Source of the DNA: Coleophoma eucalyptorum | Lineage: Eukaryota; Ascomycota; Leotiomycetes; Helotiales; Dermateaceae | Assembly: GCA_026120035.1 (NCBI GenBank) | Contig: JALRME010000029.1 | Location: forward strand, 1-64,000 | Length of the DNA: 64,000 bases | Reading direction: 5' to 3' | Shown here: positions 33,571-44,174 of the stretch, piece after piece | Numbering within the stretch: the first letter of the stretch is position 1 | How the letters are laid out: each line of letters opens with the position of its first letter | The notes under the pieces: model-generated | Told to the model about the DNA's origin: nothing | Seen by the model: the letters and a program-made list of their open reading frames with translations, nothing else | Databases searched by the model: none | Translations under genes and position numbers: made by a program

Positions 33571-35579
33571 CCCGCTCGTCTGCTGATACCGGTCATGTTC
33601 CACCAGGATTGGTTGCTCGATTAGCACAAGAAGGTCAACAGCCTGATCCCAAAAATACATTCTCTAGATTTCGTCTCGACCGTCCAACTTCAGTTCCAAC
33701 CCCGGTGAAAGCTTCGCCGCCTGCACGCTCGCATTCACCACCGGGCTCAAGCCCCAACCCAAAGCGAAAGCGCAATCTTCATGTTCGTCAGAAAGGTGAA
33801 CCTGCGGCATGTCAACGGTGTCGACGATTAAAGAAGAGATGTAGCAGAACAGAGCCCCAATGCTTGCAATGTGTTGCTGCTAGTCTTTCCTGCAGCTTCG
33901 CCAAGTCACCTAGCAGCTCAGAAACTATTTCTGATAGTAGTGAGAGCTTGCGAGAACCCTTATCAAGCACAAATCTTACTTCTGGCACTATCCGGAGTGT
34001 CAATAATTCTGCGAGCGTAAGTGTGTCTGAACATACAGAGGCCAATCAAGTAGGCCTTCAGGGGGTTCAACCGGTTAGGATTGGAGTCCAGGTGCATGAA
34101 TTACAAGAACAATTCAAGCCTCAAAGCCACGTCAGTCTTTCGAGACAAATACGGCAAAGAATTCCTGAAGATGCAGCTGGGAGAGCATTTGTCAATGCGT
34201 ATTTCAGACATATTCATCGCGCCTACCCATTCATGGATAAAGCCAAGATGCTGGAAGATGTCGAGGCCATGGGAGACATGCTTACTTCTGGTATTGATAA
34301 TATTTCTACAAACCTTTATATGGTGATGGCGCTTGGCTGCTACACAATGACCAGAGCTGGGCAAGTTTCCGACACAATATCAGCGAAATTTAAAATCTCT
34401 CAGCAGGGCATGCTGCAAGTCATGCAAAAAAGCTTATCCAGACCAAAAGATGTTGAATCAGTACAGACTCTCTTACTCCTTGGCTTATACTGTCTATTCG
34501 ACCCAACCGGATTGTCGCCATATATGATTACAGCCTTACTAGCAAGTCAGGTCATGTCTCTCGGTCTCAGTAGGAAGTCCCTACCGGAGCAATGGGTTCT
34601 ACCCAGCGGAATTGAAATGCGACATCGTTTGTTTTGGAGCATCTTTACGCTTGATCGTATGGTATCTGTATCTTCAGGACTACCGTTCAATCTACATGAT
34701 GAGAATACCAATCTACCGCTACCTGGTTTGACTGCAGAAGAATTCAGTGGTCCGGAGAAAGGTTATCATGCGCTTATCTTACAAGTCCATAGGCAAGTTG
34801 TCTCTCTTCGACAGTTAGAGGAAACCTTGGTTCAAAAAGTGCATTTGACAAATACAACAACCATCGCCTTGATGTCCCAATCCGAACGGCTCTCAACCAT
34901 ACAAGACTTAAGATTCAGGATTGATGAATGGTATAGAACTGGGTGCCTCCTCACCCCAATGGAAGAAACCGATCAGATTCCGTTTCACAATACGATTCCG
35001 TGGTTAAACCACCGGTATCAAAATCTTATGCTGCTCCTTTACAGCCCCTCGAATTTAAACCAAGTCATTTCAGCTGACCATTTTGGCGAGCTCGAAAAGT
35101 CATTACAGAAATATATCCAGCTCAGTTCGGTGCTCATCCAAAAACGTCACCTACCATTGAATTGGGTCACGCTTTGTAGATTTGTAGCAATAAGCCCGCT
35201 ACTTTTGTATTGCTTAATGCGGAGACAATATGAACAAGTTGTTAGCCCACTCAAAGACGACAATAAAGTGTGCGCAGAAGTTCTAGAAGCATTTCCTGAG
35301 AGGTGGCGCTTTGCAAAACGCAGTGCTGAGGTTTTTCTTAACATGTCTGTGCTACCTCTAGCAGAAGTCAATCAGCAAGTGGCAAGTCTGGTCACCGATA
35401 TGCTTGGTGATTGTAGCATGTACAAGAAAGCTGTTGAAGCCTCGGCCTTACTTTTGGAACAGAATACTATGCCACCAGTGCAAAACTCGACAGAGAACCT
35501 ATTGATAGGACCAGAATTCAGCATGGGTGAAGATGAGCTGTGGGCAGGGATTGGGGACTTTGGGATGGAGTTTATGTGA
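33567..35579 (+). CDS. Zn2Cys6 transcription factor with fungal-specific regulatory domain
   Basis: Nuclear regulator, 670 residues, single exon. The binuclear zinc cluster has Cys82, 85, 92, 99, 102 and 109 (C-x2-C-x6-C-x6-C-x2-C-x6-C), with a basic segment just before it (PNPKRKRN). The fungal_trans domain follows from about residue 190 (GRAFVNAYFRHIHRAYPFMD) and includes LGLSRKSLP and RHRLFWSIFTLDRMVS, typical of the family. The N-terminus is Pro/Ser-rich. Targets cannot be read from the sequence. Position upstream of FMO, MFS and P450 genes makes it a candidate regulator of those genes. Confidence 0.92.
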   Translation: MTRSSADTGHVPPGLVARLAQEGQQPDPKNTFSRFRLDRPTSVPTPVKASPPARSHSPPGSSPNPKRKRNLHVRQKGEPAACQRCRRLKKRCSRTEPQCLQCVAASLSCSFAKSPSSSETISDSSESLREPLSSTNLTSGTIRSVNNSASVSVSEHTEANQVGLQGVQPVRIGVQVHELQEQFKPQSHVSLSRQIRQRIPEDAAGRAFVNAYFRHIHRAYPFMDKAKMLEDVEAMGDMLTSGIDNISTNLYMVMALGCYTMTRAGQVSDTISAKFKISQQGMLQVMQKSLSRPKDVESVQTLLLLGLYCLFDPTGLSPYMITALLASQVMSLGLSRKSLPEQWVLPSGIEMRHRLFWSIFTLDRMVSVSSGLPFNLHDENTNLPLPGLTAEEFSGPEKGYHALILQVHRQVVSLRQLEETLVQKVHLTNTTTIALMSQSERLSTIQDLRFRIDEWYRTGCLLTPMEETDQIPFHNTIPWLNHRYQNLMLLLYSPSNLNQVISADHFGELEKSLQKYIQLSSVLIQKRHLPLNWVTLCRFVAISPLLLYCLMRRQYEQVVSPLKDDNKVCAEVLEAFPERWRFAKRSAEVFLNMSVLPLAEVNQQVASLVTDMLGDCSMYKKAVEASALLLEQNTMPPVQNSTENLLIGPEFSMGEDELWAGIGDFGMEFM

Positions 35580-37117
35580 TCAATTCCAAGATCAACCCGA
35601 GAATCTATCACTTCGCACGACAGAATCCGCACTCCACCCGCATCGTCCGCTTTAAGGCCCGGGCTGTCCAAGAAGGTTCATCGCTGGGAGGCCTTACGTA
35701 GGTTCGATTTATTATAAGTGCACGACGGCGACATAGTCTTCTCAGTTTCTCGTGGTGGATTTTCCATCTAGAGGTAAGACAAGAGTCCTAGTCGTTGTAA
35801 AGGCTCTGTACACCTAATAATTCTACCTTCGTTGAACATCTCACGAAAAATATCCACGGCATCTTGATCTGTCATTCTTCCCAGAGAGAATTGTTAGACC
35901 TCGGAACAACCCTTGAATGACGGCACTAAGAAAATCGTCATTCTAACATCCAACCCATGGGAATCCAACCAGCATCCTAAGACTCAGAGGGCAACAGGCA
36001 ATCTACGGCCTGTTTCTAAACCCGATAAACTTATTATCTGGCTTAAGATTTATGTGAGTCATACTTGGGCGGTGCAAGCACAATAACAAAGTGGCATGCC
36101 AGCATGGATGGTGCCTCTATTGTGTGCATGATTCAAAAGCCATGAGAAATTGCCAACGAAATTCGTCATAATAGGCTGGGAAGGATGTCGAACCACACCG
36201 GAATTACGCGGGGTCTCGCTTATCAGCCCAAACACCAGACAGAGATGGCATCGACCCTGATGCTCAAAAGCATCTACAAGATGCTGGAAATGGTTGTAGT
36301 CAAGACATATCTTGTCTGTTTCTCAAAGAGGTGTCAAGATTTCCCTCTTATAGACTAGTTTTTTTAGCGTACATATCAGCGATTAGCATTTTCACTACTC
36401 TGTATCTATGCTCACTGTCTCGCTGTGTAACCTAAAAACCTAAACTATGCTCAGAAAAACATGCCATTATGCCTACTCCTATGAAGCTCGTTGAGTAGCC
36501 AGACGGCTGAGTGTTGTACGCATGCAAATTTCTTTAAGATAAGGTAGGTAGATAGGAAAAGGCTGTATTGTCTTAGACACCTATCCACCGATCAGCTCTT
36601 ATGGGCACTTCTATATAGGTGTTCTAAGATAGTGTAGGTACTTGGTTAAAAGCCACAACTAAGGACTAAGATACCTTAGTGTACACAAGGTCCGAAGTAA
36701 GACTTAAATTACCACAATAGACTATGTCCAACTGAGGTGACGGGGTTCTGAAAATCCGAAACTCGGCGACCAAATTTCCCCATCTGGAAATTATCGGCAT
36801 CCTTCGGTATCAACACTAAATATCCCACTTTGCGACTGACGACTTTTGTCGAGAGATATCGAACGACAATAAGTTCAAGAAAGATACTAAAGTACAGTAA
36901 CTCGGCGACCATCCAACTTCATAAAGCTCACCTTGATGACTTATCCAGTAAACTTGGGATACTTCTGGTCACATAGCTCGAGTCAGGAAAAAAAAACATT
37001 CTGCAGATTCTCATTCTAAGCCTGGCACTCTCAAGAACACTGCCCATTTTCAAATCCTATTTGGCCAGTTGAAGTCTACCCTAGTTCTGAAAATACTCGG
37101 TGAACAGGTTATCAGTT
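35580..37117. other. Intergenic, 1.5 kb, with an imperfect inverted repeat
   Basis: No supported gene. An inverted repeat at about 36571-36629 (TCTTAGACACCTAT against ATAGGTGTTCTAAGA) can form a hairpin with a loop of about 30 nt. A run of nine A lies near 36990. The right end is the promoter of the FMO gene. Confidence 0.5.
36571..36629. repeat. Imperfect inverted repeat (14-15 bp arms)
   Basis: Arms TCTTAGACACCTAT and ATAGGTGTTCTAAGA are complementary except for one inserted T. No flanking target duplication or coding part was recognised, so this could be the core of a small non-autonomous element or chance. Confidence 0.45.
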
Positions 37118-38617
37118 ATGTTGCACGTTAGCAGCGTAGCAGTCATTGGTGCTGGTCCTGGAGGACTGGCAGCAGCCAAATACCTGGTAGCCGAGCAAGC
37201 CTTTTCCCGAATTGTTGTCTTCGACTCGCGCCCTTCTGTGGGAGGTACTTGGTGCGCAACGCCTCACGACTCTCTAGACCCATCATTTACAATTCCCAGA
37301 ACGGAACCCAGCAAGGTTCCTAATGGAGCTGTCCGTCGTAATGGTCGTCTAGAAATCATCAGCCCTGTCTATGACATGCTGGATACCAATATTCCACATA
37401 CGTTGATGAACTACTCTGACGTGGGGTTTCCTACTGGCATACCACTTTTTCCACCGCACCAAACTGTTAGAAAATATCTTGAGGATTATTCTACAGAGAT
37501 TTCTGATCTCTTATGTCTGGGTACTCAGATACTTGAAGTGGCCCCTATCGAAGGTCAGGGGGGGAAATGGTTGGTAAGAAGTATCAACATGGAAACGAAA
37601 AAAGAGGCGGAGGACATATTTGATGCTGTGATCGTCGCAAGTGGTCACTATGATGACCCTTTCATACCAAACATTGCTGGGATTCAGGCCTGGAGTACAG
37701 CATTTCCTGGATCAGTCTCTCACTCCAAATTCTACAGAAAGCCCAACGATTTTAAAAATAAGGTAATGCTCCCGGTGCACGCTTCAAGTCCCTCACTAAC
37801 AGGATTATAGAAAGTAGTCGTCGTGGGCCACTCGGCATCTGGCGTTGATCTGGCAAAGCAAATTTCCGCCGTGTCTCAACTTCCACTGATCGTATCAGAG
37901 AAATCGGGCTCATTACTTCCAGATGCCAGTAATGAGGTAGTCTTTTTTCCTGAGATCTCAGAATTCCTTCTGGAGGACCGTTCGGTACGATTTACCAATG
38001 GCCATATCGAGAAAGAGGTTGATTGTGTTGTATTTTGTACCGGATACATGTATTCTTACCCGTTCCTGAAGACACTGAGCCCACCAGTCGTTGATGACGG
38101 GAGCAGAGTATTGAATCTCTACCAACAGATCTTCTACCACCCAAGGCCAACCCTCTCCTTCATTGGTCTACCGCAACGAATTGTGCCTCTGCCAGTATCG
38201 GAGGGACAAAGTGCAGCGATAGCACGCGTTCTATCAGGTCGCCTGACTCTGCCAACGGAATCAGAAATGCAAGACTGGGAAGCAGAACTGGTAGCGAGAA
38301 CAGGCGGCGGTAAGGACTACCACGACCTCAGGTTCCCATTGGATGCAAACTACATCAACGAACTCCACGATTGGAGTATGTCTGCACCATTGAAGGAGGG
38401 GCTGGGAGACAAAGGAGTGGGGAAGGAGCCTCCATATTGGGGAGAGGAGAAGCAGTGGGTGAGAGCAAGATTTCCAATGATCAAAGAAGCGAGCCGGAGG
38501 CTGGGCGAGAAAAGACACGAGATTACCACATTACAAGAATTAGGGTTTGATTTCGAGGTGTGGAAGGAGAAGGAGAAGGCGACGTCTGGAGCGGAAGAGA
38601 TAGAGACAAAGCTATAA
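37118..38617 (+). CDS. Flavin-containing monooxygenase (FMO family)
   Basis: FAD/NADPH enzyme that oxygenates N or S atoms of small molecules. Exons 37118-37762 and 37811-38617 (48-nt intron) give 483 residues. The FAD fold is VIGAGPGGLAAAKYL. The FMO-identifying motif FPGSVSHSKFY ends exon 1 and matches F-x-G-x3-H-S-x2-Y. The NADPH fold VVVVGHSASGVDLAKQI opens exon 2. The frame is open back to a GTG at 37100, but the first ATG is 37118, directly before the FAD fold. The substrate is unknown. Neighbours (regulator, MFS permease, P450) suggest specialised or catabolic metabolism. Confidence 0.92.
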
Positions 38618-39213
38618 GGTAATGCCGATAAGCACTAGCTTGTGGGCGTCTGCATGCAAAGCCAATCCATTAATGTTCCTTACTCGCTATCTCCCTGCCT
38701 CGCCAAGCTTGCTCTCCCGTACCGTACAGTGCAGTGCGGTGTTCTCAATCCAGCCCTCGAAGTTCTCGGTATGATGCTTCACTGTAGCCAGCAGTGCTCC
38801 ATTCCCTTTAACTCTATCCCGACATCATTCCTCTTATCCCCTTATCGAGTGGCGTATTTGTGCCTTCCCCGATTCATCGCCAAGAAGTTCTGCACGGAAT
38901 TTCCGCTGGTGCTAAGAGCCCTTCCGCTATTTGGCCGCGTCGCGCCCTATCTACGCGAGCTGGGCCCAAACTTAACCGCCGGGAAAGACGCTTTATCACT
39001 GGAAATATGTCCAAGCTTGTCATTTTAGGGGGTATTTCTGACTACGAGTTATCGATACGGCATTTTGCCGTTATCTTCTGTACTATCAGATCACTATGGG
39101 GTGAACTTTGTTTGAACGTACGAGGAAGATTCGGGGCTAGAGAATATAAAGTGTTGGGCTCCCCAAGTCAATGTTTGTGTGTGTGTGTGTGTCCCCCGGT
39201 ACAAATTTGAATC
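38618..39213. other. Intergenic between FMO and MFS genes, with TATA and (TG)n
   Basis: Contains TATAAA at 39145-39150 and a (TG)8 tract at 39176-39192 just before the MFS start. These probably belong to the MFS promoter and leader. No gene was seen. Confidence 0.55.
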
Positions 39214-40957
39214 ATGACTTCTCCATCCCCTGCCATCGTTGCCGAACCACCAACGGATACCAAGAAGATGGCTACTACCAAACCTGCTAATGTTGACGAT
39301 ATTGAAATTGGCAGCATTTCTCCCGCCAAGCTGGACCGGACTGAAGAGTTTTTGAGGGACAATGATATCAGTCATGCCCAGGTTCAGGAGCTCGTCGAGG
39401 ATACCGAGGCTAATAAGCGATTGATTCGAAAAGTCGACTTGATCCTTATGCCGCTGCTGATGGGTACCTACGTGCTCCAGTATATTGACAAACAGGCATT
39501 GTCTTATGCCGCTGTTTTCGATCTCTTGACCAATACGCATATGTCCGGAAACCAATATGCCAACTTGACTACCTTCTTTTACTTGGGTGAGTTCGTGCAG
39601 AGTTTGATATATGTTAGTTCACAGACTGACTGGGACAGGTTATTTGGTTGCTGAGTATCCATGGAGTTATCTCGCTCAGAAGACAAATATTGCCATGGTC
39701 GTCGGTGGGTGTGTTATGGCTTGGGGATCGGTCCTTATGCTCGCGGCTGCTTGCACTTCCTACTCTGGACTTGCCGCCTGCCGTTTCTTCCTCGGAATTT
39801 TTGAGGCTCCAATCACACCCTGCTTCATGATGATTGTAGGTCAATGGTATCTCAGATCTCAACAGCCGTTCCGTGCTGGATTATTCTACTGCTGTAACGG
39901 CGTCGGAAGTATGGTTGGAGGCATGATTACCTACGGAATTGGACGGGGTCTTGAACACAAGTCCTTCCCAGTTTGGAAGGTTATTTTCTTGCTCTGTGGA
40001 GGTTGCACTTTCCTTTGGGGTATCGTTATATTGATGTTCATGCCCGCAGATATCATGAGCACCAAGCGATTGAATAACACTGAGAAGGCTACTTTGATTG
40101 GAAGAGGCTGGAGTAACCAAACTGTGAGTCCTGTCATTTCTTCTTTAATCCCGAGCACTGCTAATAATTCCAGGGTGTTCTCAACCGCTCTATCAAATGG
40201 TACCAGATCCGCGAAGCCCTGATGGATCCACAAGTCTGGATTCTGTTCTTCTATACTTTCCTCAACGAATTGATCAACGGCGGCTTCGCCAACTTCGGAA
40301 AGCTTATTCTGAAGGGTGTCGTCCATGGTTCACTTCAAACTACCGCCCTTGCAATTCCTCAAGGTGGTTTCCAGGTCATCTTCATCCTCAGTGGTACCTT
40401 GATGGCCTCGAAACTCAAAAACTTCCGAACTATTATTATGGCTATCTACATTATTCCTACCATCATCGGCATCTCGCTCATGTGGCAACTACCTCGCACA
40501 AACAAGTACGGAAACTTGTTCGGTTACTATATCGTAAGTATTCCTCCTTAATGAGACATCGTAAAAAACTAAAACATTCCTTCAGACTGGAAGTTTCGTC
40601 TCAGCTCTTGTCGTGGCTCTCCAAATGCCCGCCTCCAACCTCGGTGGCTACACCAAGCGCGTGACAGGAACCGCCTTCGTCTTCCTTGCATACTGCCTGG
40701 GTAACATTATCGGCCCTCACGCTTTCCTTGCAAAGGAATCTCCAACCTACCCGACCGGATGTAAGCTGATTATTGGCTGTGCTGTCGGCCAGATCTTCCT
40801 TGCATGCTGCTTGCGTCTTCTTCTCACTAGACGTAATAAGAAGCGTGATGAGGCCGCTGCTGCCGCAATCGCTGTGGCTCCCTCGAAGGAGGATGTCGAG
40901 GAACTGTACCAGGACTTGACGGATTTCGAGAACCCTGATTTCAGATATGTTTTGTAA
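39214..40957 (+). CDS. MFS permease, Dal5/allantoate (anion:cation symporter) family
   Basis: Plasma-membrane transporter with about 12 transmembrane helices. Exons 39214-39586, 39639-40123, 40174-40533 and 40586-40957 encode 529 residues. Signatures of the family are DLILMPLLMGTYVLQYIDKQ in helix 1 and FFLGIFEAPITPCFMMIVGQ with WYLRSQQPFRAGLFY around helices 4-5. N- and C-terminal tails are hydrophilic. Known members take up allantoate, nicotinate, pantothenate and similar organic anions; the substrate here is unknown. It lies 596 bp after FMO and its 3' end faces the P450 gene. Confidence 0.93.
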
Positions 40958-41219
40958 ATGTAAAGTTAGCGCTGTAGTTTATGTGTAAGGCTCCGGTATG
41001 AATTATGATTGGTAATCAAGTTTCTGGATGTAACCATGCTCAGGCAAGTGGTTGTTTAAATGATCTATTCCGTATGCCAAAACACGCTTGTGAGACAAAG
41101 CCATTGTAAATATAGTGCCATTTATGGGTATTTCTGTTTCGATCATTGAAAATTTGCATCACCAAGTCTAGATTGAAGTTTTCTGTCTGAGATGAAAGCA
41201 CAGGCTAAACTCCTATGAC

Positions 41220-43061
41220 CTATCTCTTTGCGACAGGCATCAGCTTAACCATCAACGGCTTCTTTACCCAGATAAGATATGCCTTCAATCCCTCAGACCA
41301 ATTCTCGCTTTCCTCACACAGCTGCATATCAAAATTCCATAACGTTCTGGCAAGAATAACCTTGATCTCAGCATACGCCAGACTAGAGACCGCGTTAGCA
41401 GATATTCACCCAAGCGGGTCCAATATTAATAAGGCACTTACTTCCGACCTATGCAGTTCCTGGGCCCCAGATTAAACGGCTGTAAAGCGTGCCTGTTATC
41501 GTTTGCATAAGCAGGATCTCCGAGCCATCGCTCGGGGATAAACTTGTACGGATCCTTGAAATTATCTGGTGAATGATATGTTGCCCAGTGAGCGACCCCG
41601 ACATTAATATTTGGAGGAACGTAGCGTCCAGCAATCATGTTCCCACCCGCATTGGTGACTCGGTTCAGCGTTCCAGCGACGGGTGGAAATATACGCAACC
41701 CTTCGTCCACTACAGCCAATGCATATTTTAAATTATTGACGCTTGTCATGTTGATTTCTGCTTCCGAGGCGAATGAAGAGCGGATTTCCGCCGTGAGCTT
41801 CGCCAGCTTGTCGGGATTCTTGAGGAGATGGAAAGTAACACCGCCGAGGAGTGATGCTGAGGTCTCAGAACCGGCGAGCACGAGGGTTCCGCAAGTTGTT
41901 TCCAATTCTGTCATTGTAGGTCCTTTAGGTGTATCGACGTTGGCGATTGCATTGGCCAAACTGCATCTTATTAGTGCTACGATTGATAACGGGGATGGGA
42001 AGTTACGCACAAGTCTGGTCTTGGTTCTTTTTGTGCAATTCGTTGCTGGACCTTATCAATGGCGTATTTTCTATGCCAAAGCCGAGTTTCAGTTGCTGAT
42101 TTAGGGAGAAGGTAAGAGAAGAGTTTGTTGAGCGGTGGGAAGAGGTCCAGCATTGCAATAGCCGTAAGCGCTTGTGGAATATCGTTGATAACTTTTATCC
42201 TATTGTTTATTAGCGTGGGGAAATCAACCAGTCAGATATATTCTCTTTAAAAAGAGCATTTCAATCGAAAAGCTCATGTGAAGCATAGCCGATGGGTCTG
42301 TAATATGGCTTCTATTTCAAGTGTGGCAGACATTCGAGGCTTCAGGATCTTTTAAAGCTGGACAATGGTTTACTTACCAACGATGATATCTCAACCCCTC
42401 CAAGCAACCAAAACTCTCCCCAAAGGCTAAGTCACCCATAATATCAAATGTGGTGTAAATGTAGAAAGTCTGTAAATCCACAGGGCCCTGGATCGCATGT
42501 TCGTGCAACCTTTGAATGTAAAGATCCACTAGTGAAAGAATACGCGGTTCCTGTTCCTTCATCGCTTGGATTGAAAATGCATTTTTGAAGCTTCCTCGAA
42601 TACGTTGGTGATTGGCCCAGGTGGCACCAAGGATACCTGCATCCTTTCGCATCCCTTGGAAGACAAGTGTTTTGGGAAGCTCTTGTTTGTCGGCACCAAG
42701 AGTATAGATATCATTCCATGCATCGGGATTTGTGTATGATAGATTATTCGGTGAGACCCGAACAACAGGACCATACTTTCGATGCAGCCTCTCCATGTCA
42801 AGATATAATTCACCCTTCACATTACAGTATGCCCAACGGATATAGGACACAGCCCACAATTTTGGGCCGGGATACGACCTCAAGGGATGTAAGGTGACAT
42901 TATAAAATGCCTGGCTGATAAGATAAAACAATATCTTTGTGCTCTGTCAATACCACTTCATGTATATCTCAGGCTGAAGTGCTTACCAAACCGAACATCC
43001 AAGCCAAGAGTTCCAAAGAGTGCCCCATGGCAAACACGCCAACATTTTCAATTGTTAACAT
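41220..43061 (-). CDS. Cytochrome P450 monooxygenase
   Basis: Haem monooxygenase on the ER membrane. Exons 43061-42987, 42943-42378, 42199-42011, 41960-41442 and 41382-41220 give 503 residues, the usual size. Exon 1 encodes an N-terminal hydrophobic anchor (VFAMGHSLELLAWMFG). The PGPKLWAVS proline region, I-helix LAGSETSAS, ExxR motif EGLR and haem loop FNLGPRNCIGR (Cys446) are all present, so it looks functional. The haem-loop Asn codon is made across the last intron. Intron 2 is 178 nt; its acceptor is the only AG that avoids a stop. The family resembles fungal CYP3-clan-like tailoring enzymes, but the exact CYP class was not determined. Confidence 0.92.
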
Positions 43062-44174
43062 TTTTTCTTTCTCTAAGGTAATAGCGAGGCTTGACCAAAC
43101 AGACCTTTGAAACTTTCGCTGCGACTAGGTTTATATATCCATTGCATATATGGGATATATTCCACAAACAGTCAGGCATATTATACGAAGAGCTTATTGA
43201 GTAGCTTACGTGAGATGATGTTACAAGTCACATAACCATAACGGAATTCTGGATCCTATGGGTGTATCAAGGTCTCTTACAGGGTGCAGGATCTTCCCCG
43301 CAGCTGCGTGCAGAATAGCCGGTAAACAGCACCCAGTAGATTTTGTCAGGATACGCATCTGCAATATTTCTATTGGATGAATAATTGCACACCACGCGCT
43401 AGCCATGGTAAATAGCAGTATGTGCGTGATTGGGAATTCCGGTTATTGTGGATGGCCTCTACTTTCGAACCTGCGCAGCGCTGTCAAGTATAGCCTGTTA
43501 GTTGACCGAATGGCCCCAACCGCAACTTCAGGTATAATATGTAGCTTATATTGCTAACTACGGTTCTCATAGATCAGCAAATGAGTAGCCGCACAATCAT
43601 TAATTATCTATGTTTTCCCATCCTTGAATCCTTGGTAATTTTATGATAAACACATCAATTGGATTAGGGATGATGATCGAGGTTGAGAACCACTTTGCTT
43701 CCTTTCTTGTATGGCCTCAGGGTGTCGCTAAAGCAGCCGTATGAGAAGAGTTGAGGTCTCTGAACAAGCTGCAGGGAGAAAATGTTTGCATAATGCTTCA
43801 TCCACTGCTAAGATGCAAAAAGGCAAAAATGCAAATCACTGAATTAGTTATCTTCAATAGAACCATCAATTTCTGGTGATGGTACCTAGTGTCAAGTGTA
43901 ATGTTGCGGGAACTCGGCTCGATTCCTTGATAAGAAAAGGAGAAGTCTACCCGAGACGATAAGCAATTATGAACCAACTTTATGTGGTTAGCAGCCCCTC
44001 TTTAATCAATCTACGCGTCGAAAGTCGCGTCTCGAGGACGTGCCGGCTTGACACTCTTCATATCCAGCAATCTCGTCCTAGAGCTCTCATACTTTTGAGC
44101 CCGCCCACACAAACACAAACTTATTATATTCTCTGGAACCAAGGCTCAGAGAAGCTGCTCACCTATCTGCGGCT
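43062..44174. other. Divergent intergenic region between P450 and MSH6
   Basis: 1.1 kb of AT-rich sequence holding promoters for both genes. No other coding or repeat feature was recognised. Confidence 0.5.

Noticed and set aside
36709..36912. Minus-strand open frame of 67 codons
   Set aside because: No recognisable domain and no supporting splice or promoter context.
37100..37117. Six extra N-terminal codons for the FMO
   Set aside because: They would begin at GTG; the first ATG at 37118 directly precedes the FAD-binding fold.
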